From an uncultured Clostridia bacterium (lineage in GTDB: Bacteria > Bacillota_A > Clostridia > Oscillospirales > Acutalibacteraceae): DNA of 7,230 nucleotides. A model generated the notes under the pieces. That model was given only the letters and a program-made list of their open reading frames with translations. It did no database searches and was not told the origin of the DNA. Made by a program: the position numbers and the translations under genes. This document shows positions 1-5,713 of the stretch, piece by piece (the stretch's first letter is position 1; each line of letters opens with the position of its first letter). The stretch spans positions 1 to 7,230 of the forward strand of contig CALWIE010000180.1 of assembly GCA_944380625.1 (NCBI GenBank), in the 5' to 3' direction.

Positions 1-332
1 GCGTGTACCCCGAAAACTGGCAGGGCCTCAACTTCGACGTGCTGGCCAAGATCCAGGAGAAGACTGGCACCATGCCCCTGGTGCTCCACGGCGGCACCGG
101 CATCCCCGCCGAGATGGTGAAGAAGGCCATCACCCTGGGCGTTTCCAAGGTGAACGTGAACACCGAGTGCCAGCTGTCCTTTGCCGCTGCCACCCGCAAG
201 TACATCGAGGCCGGCAAGGACCAGCAGGGCAAGGGCTTCGATCCCAGAAAGCTCCTGGCTCCCGGCTTTGAGGCCATCAAGGAGACCGTCAAGGAAAAGA
301 TGGAGCTGTTCGGCTCTGTGGACAAGGCCTGA
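1..332 (+). CDS. fba: Class II fructose-1,6-bisphosphate aldolase, C-terminal part (5' end outside window)
   Basis: This is the C-terminal ~110 residues of a class II (zinc-dependent) aldolase, which in glycolysis reversibly splits fructose 1,6-bisphosphate into dihydroxyacetone phosphate and glyceraldehyde 3-phosphate in the cytoplasm. The first whole codon is at position 3 and no start is visible, so the gene is cut by the left edge. The visible part has the family hallmarks: LVLHGGTGIP, whose histidine is a metal ligand in the family, then GVSKVNVNTE, which in the family contacts the substrate phosphate. The C-terminal helix ends with the residues FGSVDKA and a TGA stop. A strong terminator follows, so this gene ends its transcription unit. 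The closest alternative is a tagatose-bisphosphate aldolase (GatY/KbaY type) of the same fold. The HGGTGIP/NVNTE combination fits the Firmicutes FBA branch, but the fragment cannot settle substrate specificity. Confidence 0.9.
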   Translation, partial: VYPENWQGLNFDVLAKIQEKTGTMPLVLHGGTGIPAEMVKKAITLGVSKVNVNTECQLSFAAATRKYIEAGKDQQGKGFDPRKLLAPGFEAIKETVKEKMELFGSVDKA

Positions 333-349
333 TTTTCGCTGCTTGCAGC

Positions 350-390
350 AGAGGGGGCGCGGTGTTCCGTGCCCTCTCTTTTTGTTTTTT
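350..390 (+). terminator. Intrinsic terminator after the aldolase gene
   Basis: Positions 350-362 pair with 367-379 to give a continuous 13-bp stem that includes two G-U wobbles, closed by the loop TGTT (363-366). It is followed by a T-rich run, TTTTGTTTTTT (380-390). It starts 17 bases after the aldolase stop codon and separates that gene from the promoter of the pseudokinase operon. Confidence 0.9.
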
Positions 391-396
391 GCAGGC

Positions 397-414
397 AGTA
401 CGGCTTTTCGTACT
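397..414. repeat. Short perfect inverted repeat (AGTACG-N6-CGTACT)
   Basis: The arms AGTACG (397-402) and CGTACT (409-414) are perfect reverse complements around the spacer GCTTTT. The repeat lies 26 bases upstream of the -35 box of the following promoter. Its size would suit a dimeric regulator's operator or a small hairpin. It has no T-tract and lies after the aldolase terminator, so it is not needed for termination. A chance match is possible. Confidence 0.35.
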
Positions 415-440
415 TAGAGCCTCAGAAATGGCATATTTCC

Positions 441-469
441 TTGTGTTTTCAGGGAAGCTGTGGTATAAT
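441..469 (+). promoter_or_regulatory. Sigma-A promoter with extended -10 for the pseudokinase/WYL operon
   Basis: The -10 is a perfect TATAAT (464-469) preceded by TG one base away (TGGTATAAT), an extended -10. A weak -35, TTGTGT (441-446), sits 17 bases upstream. Transcription would start near 476 and give a 5' leader of about 65 bases before the ATG at 541. The extended -10 probably compensates for the poor -35. Confidence 0.85.
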
Positions 470-530
470 TCAATAGAAATTTTGTGTCCGCCCTTTCTTT
501 CTCATGGATAGTGAGGGGGAAGGGCGCCCC

Positions 531-535
531 GGAGG
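531..535 (+). promoter_or_regulatory. Ribosome binding site that fixes the pseudokinase start
   Basis: GGAGG lies 5 bases before the ATG at 541. The in-frame GTG at 484 has no Shine-Dalgarno sequence and falls only about 8 bases after the predicted transcription start, so 541 is the better start. Confidence 0.85.
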
Positions 536-540
536 AGAAC

Positions 541-2145
541 ATGGAGAGCAAACTTTGCGTGAATTGTTTTGCCGCCCTGGAACTTGGAAGCGATCTCTGT
601 CCCGCCTGCGGCTGGGACAACAGCGCCCCCCAGACGCCCCAGGCTTTGGAGTTCCACACGGTGGTGGCCTCCCGCTACCGGGTGGGGCGGGTCAAGGCCG
701 CCAATGGCGAGGGGTTTACCTATGCCGCCTTGGACCTGAACACCAGCAAGGCCGTGGAGCTGCGGGAGTTTTTCCCGGACACCCTGGCGGAGCGGGGCAA
801 GGACGGTGTGACGGTCACCCCCCAGCAGGGGTGCAAGGATGCCTTTGAGGACTGCCTGGACAGCTTTGTGGAGCTGATGAAAAACGTCAGCCGCCTGCGG
901 GAGGTGTCCGTAGTCCACTCGGTTTTGGACCTGTTCGAGGAAAACCTCACCGCTTACGCGGTCTACGAATACGTGCCCTCCGTCACCCTGCGCCGGTATG
1001 TGGACGGGGTGGGGGGGAAGCTCCCCTGGAACACAGCCACCCGGATGTTCATGCCGGTGCTCACGGCTCTGGGGCTTGCAAATTCCCTGGGGATCTCCCA
1101 CTTGGGCATCTCTCCGGACACCCTCCGGGTGACAAAGGACGCTGCCTTACTCATCACAGGCTTTTCCATCCCCGAGGCCCGCCGGGCAGGCTCCCCCCTG
1201 CGGGCGGACCTGGCCCTCGGCTGCGCCGCCTTAGAGCAGTACAGCTCCAAGGCCGCCTGCGGGGAGTCCAGCGACGTGTACGGTTTTGCCGCCACTCTTT
1301 TTTACGCCCTTACCGGCGAGACGCCCCAAGAGGCTCCCCGCCGCGCCCAAGACCAGCGGCTGATGATCTCCAAAGAAGTGCTGCACTCCCTGCCGCCCTT
1401 TGCCGTGACGGCCCTGGCAAACGCCCTGCAAATCCGTCCCGCCCAGCGCACCGCCAGCTTCGAGCGCTTTAAGACGGAGCTTTCTGCGGCCCCCACTGTG
1501 GTGGCCGAAGTGGACCAGACCGAGGCGAGCCGCCGGCTTCCCCCCCTGGACATCCACATCCCCCAGGGGCGGGGCCTGCCGCCTTTTGTGTGGCTGATCG
1601 GCTCCGCCGTCGTGACTTTGATTGCCCTGGTGATTGTGGCCTCCCTCTGGATGGGGGAGCGGGGCATGTCTTTCTCGGACCTTAGCCAATTGTTCCAGGC
1701 CAGCAGCGTTTCTGACGAGGCCCAGACCGTACCCAACCTGGTGAACCTCAACTATGAGGAGTGCCTCCAAAAGGCGGAGAGCGGCGAATACCCCTTCCAG
1801 CTGGAGCTGGCGGACCAGGAGTTCAACGACACCGTGGCGGAGGGCTGCATCAGCAGCCAGGTGCCCTTCTCCGGGGAACCCCTCCCCGAGGACGGGGTGG
1901 TGAAGGTGACAGTCAGCCGGGGCAGCGCCCAGCGGGTCCTGCCCGATTACACCGGCGTCAGCTACGAGGGATTGGAGCAGCTCTTGTTGGACAACGGCTT
2001 CCAGCCCCAGCGGGTGGACGAGGCCAGCGAGGATGTGGAGGCGGGCTATGTCCTCCGCTATCAGGACCACGCGGCGGGGGACTCTCTGGACTATGGTTCC
2101 ACGGTGGCTGTGGTGGTCAGTTCCGGCCCGGCCGGCGGCCAGTGA
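541..2145 (+). CDS. Zinc-ribbon / Ser-Thr pseudokinase / transmembrane / two-PASTA protein
   Basis: The predicted protein is 534 residues and membrane-anchored. Residues 6-23 form a zinc-ribbon (CxxC-x10-CxxC). Residues about 45-315 align with the bacterial Ser/Thr kinase branch that usually reads VAIKEYFP, HRDISPDN and LIDFGAAR. Here the catalytic positions are altered: the glycine loop has lost its first two glycines (A53, N55); VAIK reads VELR (R75 for lysine); HRD reads HLG (187-189); the catalytic-loop asparagine is T194; DFG reads TGF (206-208). Structural landmarks remain: EYV near the hinge, LEQY (the APE region), SSDVYGFAATLFYALTG, and a late arginine (R303). A transmembrane helix spans about 349-371. 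Two PASTA repeats follow, about 397-459 (starting VPNLVNLNYEE) and 467-528 (starting LPDYTGVSYEG). Cytoplasmic kinase and extracellular PASTA is the expected topology. PASTA kinases such as PrkC/StkP sense muropeptides or lipid II; this one probably binds or scaffolds rather than phosphorylates. It heads an operon with the WYL regulator. Lack of activity is inferred. Confidence 0.88.
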   Translation: MESKLCVNCFAALELGSDLCPACGWDNSAPQTPQALEFHTVVASRYRVGRVKAANGEGFTYAALDLNTSKAVELREFFPDTLAERGKDGVTVTPQQGCKDAFEDCLDSFVELMKNVSRLREVSVVHSVLDLFEENLTAYAVYEYVPSVTLRRYVDGVGGKLPWNTATRMFMPVLTALGLANSLGISHLGISPDTLRVTKDAALLITGFSIPEARRAGSPLRADLALGCAALEQYSSKAACGESSDVYGFAATLFYALTGETPQEAPRRAQDQRLMISKEVLHSLPPFAVTALANALQIRPAQRTASFERFKTELSAAPTVVAEVDQTEASRRLPPLDIHIPQGRGLPPFVWLIGSAVVTLIALVIVASLWMGERGMSFSDLSQLFQASSVSDEAQTVPNLVNLNYEECLQKAESGEYPFQLELADQEFNDTVAEGCISSQVPFSGEPLPEDGVVKVTVSRGSAQRVLPDYTGVSYEGLEQLLLDNGFQPQRVDEASEDVEAGYVLRYQDHAAGDSLDYGSTVAVVVSSGPAGGQ

Positions 2146-2151
2146 GGAGGT
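2145..2151 (+). promoter_or_regulatory. Ribosome binding site supporting a TTG start
   Basis: AGGAGGT is a near-perfect Shine-Dalgarno sequence that begins at the last base of the upstream stop codon and ends 6 bases before the TTG at 2158. It supports the non-ATG start and suggests translation coupled to the upstream gene. Confidence 0.8.
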
Positions 2152-2157
2152 GCCGTC

Positions 2158-3117
2158 TTGCCGAATGTATCTGAGAAAAAACTGAAGCTTTTGTATTTGC
2201 TGCAAATGCTCTGGGAGCGCACGGACCCCCAGCACACCCTGTCCCTCCCCCAAATGCTGGAGGAGCTAAAGGGTCTTGGCATCCAGGCCGAGCGCAAAAG
2301 CCTGTACGACGACCTGGAGACACTCCGCAAGTTTGGAATCCAAATTGAGACCCGCCGTGGAAACGGCTTTGGCTACTACATCGGAAAGCGGGAGTTTTCC
2401 CAGGAGGAGCTAAACTTGGTGGCGGCCGCCCTGGAGGAGGCCCCCGGCCTTTCCCGCCAGCAGGCTGTCCCCTTGATCCGCAAGCTGGGCTCTGCCCTGG
2501 GAAGCGCCTACCAGGCCCAGGCCCTTCTCTCCCGAGAGGAGGGCGGGGAGCCCCTCTCTGAGGGCCCCCTGCCCCAGGAGGAGCCTGCGCCCGCTCCGGA
2601 GTGGGCGGCCCTTTTAAAGGAGGCCATGGAGCGGGATGTGCAGGTTACCCTGGAGCGTGTCCGGTGGTGCCTGGATCCCACCGGGGAGTTGATTCGGGCC
2701 CAGGAGGAGTTTCCAGTGAGCCCTTGGCGCCTTTTGAAGCGGGGAGAGGTCCCCGTGCTCTGGGCCTACGACGGGAAGGGGAAAAAGGCCTGTCCCGTTC
2801 CCCTGCCGGAAATCACCTGTGTCCGGCTGCTGGACCGCCCCCGGGAGGGGGAGAAGTCCCTGCCCGCCAGGGAGCGGCTTGTGTTGGAGCTCCCCGCGTC
2901 CCTCTTGGACGAGGCCGCCCGCTTTTTCCACGGAGAGCTCTCCATTGAGCCCTTCGGGAAGGGAAAGGTGCGGGCGGTGGTCCGCACCCAGCTGGATGGG
3001 GAGCTGTTCGCCTGGTTGTTCTCCCACGGCCCGGAAATCCGCCTTACAGCCCCGAAAAAGGCGGCGGAACAGTTCCGGGAGCGGGCGAAATCCCTGGCGA
3101 AATCCTACAAGTCCTAA
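2158..3117 (+). CDS. WYL-domain transcriptional regulator (winged HTH + WYL)
   Basis: The predicted regulator is 319 residues and starts at TTG. Residues about 5-75 form a winged helix-turn-helix: a helical start (KLKLLYLLQML), a recognition region ERKSLYDDLETLRKFGI, and a wing at TRRGNGFGYYIG. This layout is typical of the DeoR/HTH_11 heads of WYL proteins. A linker rich in proline and glutamate follows (about 125-147). Residues about 150-225 fit a WYL domain, with the pattern PWRLLKRGEVPVLWAYD near 189-205; its W/Y/L signature is only partly kept. The C-terminal part (about 240-315) fits the WCX extension. WYL proteins commonly sense small ligands or nucleic acids and act as repressors or activators; the ligand and targets here are unknown. 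The gene follows the pseudokinase by 12 bases and shares its promoter. Its TAA stop overlaps the stop of the convergent flippase gene. Its function together with the pseudokinase is inferred from position only. Confidence 0.85.
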   Translation: MPNVSEKKLKLLYLLQMLWERTDPQHTLSLPQMLEELKGLGIQAERKSLYDDLETLRKFGIQIETRRGNGFGYYIGKREFSQEELNLVAAALEEAPGLSRQQAVPLIRKLGSALGSAYQAQALLSREEGGEPLSEGPLPQEEPAPAPEWAALLKEAMERDVQVTLERVRWCLDPTGELIRAQEEFPVSPWRLLKRGEVPVLWAYDGKGKKACPVPLPEITCVRLLDRPREGEKSLPARERLVLELPASLLDEAARFFHGELSIEPFGKGKVRAVVRTQLDGELFAWLFSHGPEIRLTAPKKAAEQFRERAKSLAKSYKS

Positions 3118-4661
3118 AGGAATCCGGTCCCTTCGGGGGCCGGCTTTTTTGCGTTTTTTCCCTTTTCGGGATTTCCCACCCCCAGGAAGGTCCCGTACAG
3201 GGCGCAGAACAGCCCGCCGCAAACCAGAAGCTGGGCTGCGACCTCCCACAGGGGGCCGGGCAGCGCCACTCTCCCCAGGAGGAGTTTGCCCAGGCCCACA
3301 GCGGCTCCGGCGCAGAAAAGGGGGGCAAGGACAAGTTTTCCCACTTCCAGCCGCACCTGGGTCACCTTCAGCAGCCGGGCAAGGCTCAGGGCAGCGTTGA
3401 AAATCGTGCTGAAAAACAGGATCCCCACATAGCTCTCCATACCGAAAAACCGCAGCAGGCACACCACCAGGACCACCCGGATCAAGGAGTCCGCGAAGTT
3501 GTATTTCATGGAGTTAAACTGCTCATCCATCCCTTTTAGGAGGCTGTCCACCACCACGTCCAGGTAGATCAAAGGCGCCAGGGGCGCCAGGGTGTGGAGA
3601 TAGGCACCTGCGCTGCCGCTGCCGTAAAAGGCCCTGCCCCAGCTGTCCCCAAAGGCGAAAAACACCCCCGCAAAAAACACCCCAAAGGCAAACGCCAGGC
3701 CCAGGGACTTCCCAGTGATGTGGGCTACCGCCCTCCTGTGGCCCAGCTCCCGTTCCCGGGCGATTCTGGGAATCAGCAGGGAGGCAAAGGAGGAGAGAAG
3801 GGAAGAGGGGAAATAGAGCACAGGCATGGCCATCCCCTGGAGCAGGCCATATTGGGAGAGGGCGGCTTGGTAGCCCAGGCCAAACCGCTGAAGCTCTTGA
3901 GGGATCAACAGGTTTTCCCCTGTGTTTAAGGCGCTGCGGGCGGCGGAACTCAGAGTGCAGGGCAGGGCGATATGCGCCAGCCCGTGGAGCACCCTGGAAG
4001 CCTTTTCCCGTTCCTTGGGGGTGTTTCGCCGGAGGCTGCGCCGGTAGGCGGCCCAGCTGCACAAAAAGGACGCCGCTTCCCCCAGGGTGGAGGATCCCAT
4101 GGCGGCAAGGCAGGCAGCCTCCAGGCTTTGGGGGGCAAACTGCCAGAACAAAAATGCCGTGCCCCCTATGGTGAGGATTTGCTCCACCCCGTCGGAAAAC
4201 GCGGTGGAGAGGGATTCGTCCACCGCCAGGAAATACCCCTTCATACAGGTGCACAGGGACATAAAGGGCAGCCCCACCCCCAGCACCCGCAGGCAGGGGG
4301 CGGCCTGGGGATTTCCCAAAAGATAGGAGGCCGCAGCCCCCGCCAGAAAGAACAGCGCCGCGGCGATCCCCAGGCTGATGCACAGGCAGAACCCAAAGCA
4401 CCGGGCCACGGTAGAGCGCACCGTCTGGCGCTTTCCTGCGGCTATGGCGGCGGTGACCATCCGGGTCACCGCCAGGCTGATGCCCGAGGTGGAGAGGGTC
4501 ACCGTCAGCAGGAAGATGGAGAACACCAGCTGGTACAGCCCCATCCCCGCCGAGCCTATCTCCTGGGAGAGGAAGGACCGGTAGCCCATATTGGAAATGC
4601 GCAGCAGCAGGGAGACCGCCGTCAGCACGGCTCCTTGGACGAGAAATTTCCGTTTGGTCAT
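3114..4661 (-). CDS. spoVB: SpoVB-like polysaccharide/lipid flippase (MOP superfamily)
   Basis: The predicted protein is 515 residues, very hydrophobic and polytopic, close to the ~518 residues of Bacillus subtilis SpoVB. The N-terminus resembles SpoVB/MurJ-type flippases: MTKRKFLVQG, then a membrane helix, then the segment around GSAGMGLYQLVFSIF (36-50), and further on GYFLAVDESLSTAFSDGVEQ (142-161). Many alternating hydrophobic segments continue to about residue 495, then a basic tail (KGKNAKK). The family moves lipid-linked cell-wall or polysaccharide precursors across the cytoplasmic membrane; SpoVB acts in spore cortex synthesis. The start is the ATG complementary to 4659-4661, preceded by GGAGG; the same frame stays open to 4811 but those residues do not look like the family. 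The gene diverges from prmA and converges on the WYL gene. The last codons double as the WYL terminator. No clear terminator of its own is seen. It could instead be a general oligosaccharide flippase outside sporulation. Confidence 0.82.
   Translation of the reverse strand: MTKRKFLVQGAVLTAVSLLLRISNMGYRSFLSQEIGSAGMGLYQLVFSIFLLTVTLSTSGISLAVTRMVTAAIAAGKRQTVRSTVARCFGFCLCISLGIAAALFFLAGAAASYLLGNPQAAPCLRVLGVGLPFMSLCTCMKGYFLAVDESLSTAFSDGVEQILTIGGTAFLFWQFAPQSLEAACLAAMGSSTLGEAASFLCSWAAYRRSLRRNTPKEREKASRVLHGLAHIALPCTLSSAARSALNTGENLLIPQELQRFGLGYQAALSQYGLLQGMAMPVLYFPSSLLSSFASLLIPRIARERELGHRRAVAHITGKSLGLAFAFGVFFAGVFFAFGDSWGRAFYGSGSAGAYLHTLAPLAPLIYLDVVVDSLLKGMDEQFNSMKYNFADSLIRVVLVVCLLRFFGMESYVGILFFSTIFNAALSLARLLKVTQVRLEVGKLVLAPLFCAGAAVGLGKLLLGRVALPGPLWEVAAQLLVCGGLFCALYGTFLGVGNPEKGKNAKKPAPEGTGFL
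3124..3150 (+). terminator. UUCG-capped terminator of the pseudokinase/WYL operon
   Basis: CCGGTCCC (3124-3131) pairs with GGGGCCGG (3136-3143) in an 8-bp stem with one G-U pair, closed by the very stable TTCG tetraloop. Six T residues follow (3145-3150). It begins 6 bases after the WYL stop codon and lies wholly inside the last codons of the minus-strand flippase gene. On the minus strand it lacks a T-tract, so it should act only on plus-strand transcription. Confidence 0.9.
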
Positions 4662-4665
4662 AGCG

Positions 4666-4670
4666 CCTCC
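4666..4670 (-). promoter_or_regulatory. Ribosome binding site that fixes the flippase start
   Basis: On the minus strand GGAGG precedes the ATG at 4661 by 4 bases (GGAGGCGCTATG). This supports the short start over an upstream in-frame start at 4811, which would place 50 extra residues within the prmA gene and its promoter. Confidence 0.75.
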
Positions 4671-4672
4671 AG

Positions 4673-4701
4673 TTGCAATGGGATGGGGAATCAGGTATAA
4701 T
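4673..4701 (+). promoter_or_regulatory. Sigma-A promoter for prmA
   Basis: TTGCAA (4673-4678) and a perfect TATAAT (4696-4701) are 17 bases apart, a near-consensus housekeeping promoter. Transcription would begin near 4708, about 27 bases before the GTG of prmA. The -35 box lies two bases beyond the ribosome binding site of the divergent flippase gene, so the promoter overlaps that gene's 5' leader. Confidence 0.88.
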
Positions 4702-4702
4702 A
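4697..4702 (-). promoter_or_regulatory. Possible minus-strand -10 element for the flippase gene
   Basis: The prmA -10 sits in the near-symmetric sequence GTATAATAC (4695-4703). Read on the minus strand it gives TATTAT, a 5/6 match to the -10 consensus. A start near 4690 would leave a leader of about 29 bases before the flippase ATG. No good -35 is seen at the proper distance (CTCATT), so this is tentative. A sporulation sigma factor could also be used. Confidence 0.3.
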
Positions 4703-4734
4703 CGGGGGAGAAACCGTGAAATGAGGGAAGACCC

Positions 4735-5658
4735 GTGAACGAGAATTGGACCGAACTGAAAATCAAAGTGCCCGCCGGACAGGCGGATTTGGCCGGGGCC
4801 ATCGCCAACATGGTGGTGCCCTATGGCATCTATATGGAGGACTATTCCCACTTAGAAGAGGAGGCCTTGGAGATCGCCCACATCGACCTCATCGACGAGG
4901 AGCTTCTCCAGAAGGACCGGGAGCACGCCCTTATCCACATCTACATCAGCCCGGAGGAAAACCCCGCCGAGGCCGTCTCCTTCCTGGAGGAGCGCTTCCA
5001 GGCAGAGAATATCCCCTACGAGATCGACCGGGACTCCTGTGTGGAAGAGGACTGGATCAACAACTGGAAACAGTACTTCCACCCCATCCCCGTGGGGGAG
5101 AAGCTCCTCATACGCCCCCTGTGGGAGGAGGACTACGACCCCCAGGGCCGCAGAGTGCTCCACCTGGAGCCCGGCCTGGCCTTTGGCACCGGCACCCATG
5201 AAACCCCCCGCCTGTGCCTGGAGCTCTTGGAGAAGTACGTCGCCCCTGGCGTCGATTTCCTGGACATGGGCTGCGGCAGCGGCATCCTGGCGGTGGCAGC
5301 CCTGCTGCTGGGGGCCAAGTCCGCCGTAGGGGTGGACATCGACCCTCTGGCCGTGAAAACCGCCGTGGAGAACGCCCGTCAAAACGGTGTGGAGGACCGC
5401 TTCACCGGCATCTGCGGCAACCTGGCGGAGAAGGTCACCGGCAAGTTCCAGGTGGTGGCGGCCAACATCGTGGCGGACATCGTCATCCTCCTTTCCAAAG
5501 ACGCCCCCCGCTTCCTCACCCCCGACAGTGTTTACATTGTCAGCGGCATCATCGATACCCGTGAGCAGGACGTGCGAAACGCCATCCAAGACACCTTCCA
5601 GGTCCTGGAACGCAGGGAGGAAAAGGGCTGGGTGGCCATGGCCCTAAAGCTGAAATAA
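4735..5658 (+). CDS. prmA: Ribosomal protein L11 methyltransferase PrmA
   Basis: PrmA is a cytoplasmic S-adenosylmethionine-dependent enzyme that methylates ribosomal protein L11 at several amino groups. The predicted protein has 307 residues, usual for the family. The N-terminal substrate-recognition domain (about 1-100) begins NENWTELKI and includes GIYMEDYSHL. It is followed by the family linker DWINNWKQYFHPIPVG (106-121). The methyltransferase domain has PGLAFGTGTHETPRL (146-160), the SAM-binding motif I DMGCGSGILAVAAL (177-190), an acidic segment GVDIDPLAV (199-207) that in the fold contacts the SAM ribose, and the NIVADIV motif (244-250). The GTG start fits the family N-terminus and has a modest Shine-Dalgarno sequence, GAGGGA (4723-4728), 6 bases upstream. 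It has its own strong promoter and terminator, so it appears to be a single-gene unit. In other Firmicutes prmA often lies near dnaJ or an RsmE gene; neither is present here. Confidence 0.96.
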   Translation: MNENWTELKIKVPAGQADLAGAIANMVVPYGIYMEDYSHLEEEALEIAHIDLIDEELLQKDREHALIHIYISPEENPAEAVSFLEERFQAENIPYEIDRDSCVEEDWINNWKQYFHPIPVGEKLLIRPLWEEDYDPQGRRVLHLEPGLAFGTGTHETPRLCLELLEKYVAPGVDFLDMGCGSGILAVAALLLGAKSAVGVDIDPLAVKTAVENARQNGVEDRFTGICGNLAEKVTGKFQVVAANIVADIVILLSKDAPRFLTPDSVYIVSGIIDTREQDVRNAIQDTFQVLERREEKGWVAMALKLK

Positions 5659-5671
5659 AAACAGGCAAAAG

Positions 5672-5704
5672 AAAAGAGAGAGGGGAGAACCCTCTCTCTT
5701 TTTT
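5672..5704. terminator. Bidirectional terminator between prmA and the convergent DUF4179-type gene
   Basis: Positions 5672-5684 (A-rich, then GAGAGAGGG) pair with 5690-5702 (CCCTCTCTC, then T residues) in a stem of 13 bp around the loop GAGAA. A T-run ends the plus-strand side at 5704. On the minus strand the same stem is followed by TTTTCTTTTG. Both convergent genes end within about 15 bases of it, so it probably serves both. Confidence 0.92.
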
Positions 5705-5713
5705 CCGTGCCCT

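Noticed and set aside
484..540. In-frame extension of the pseudokinase gene from a GTG at 484
   Set aside because: No Shine-Dalgarno sequence, only about 8 bases after the predicted transcription start, and the extra residues do not resemble the family. The ATG at 541 has GGAGG 5 bases upstream.
1231..2253. Long open frame on the minus strand opposite the pseudokinase gene
   Set aside because: It is a shadow of the high-GC codon pattern of the real gene. Its translation is low-complexity, rich in Gly, His and Arg, with no recognisable domain or ribosome binding site.
3055..3085. Possible minus-strand terminator (GGAAC-T-GTTCC followed by T residues) downstream of the flippase
   Set aside because: The dyad leaves a one-base loop, so the usable stem is too short, and the T-run is not directly adjacent to it.
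3084..3107. Two tandem 12-base units (GGCGAAATCC plus two variable bases) near the end of the WYL gene
   Set aside because: Only two copies, in frame, encoding AKSL/AKSY in a basic C-terminal helix. This is a trivial local duplication or codon coincidence.
3972..4700. Open frame on the plus strand opposite the flippase gene
   Set aside because: The translation is rich in Gly, Gln, Arg and Pro without domain features, while the minus strand encodes a clear polytopic membrane protein.
4662..4811. N-terminal extension of the flippase to a start at 4811
   Set aside because: It would overlap the prmA promoter and coding start, and the ATG at 4661 has a good ribosome binding site and a family-like N-terminus.
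4852..5589. Open frame on the minus strand opposite prmA
   Set aside because: prmA is unmistakable on the plus strand with all its motifs; the antisense translation shows only Val/Gly/His/Leu-rich shadow composition.
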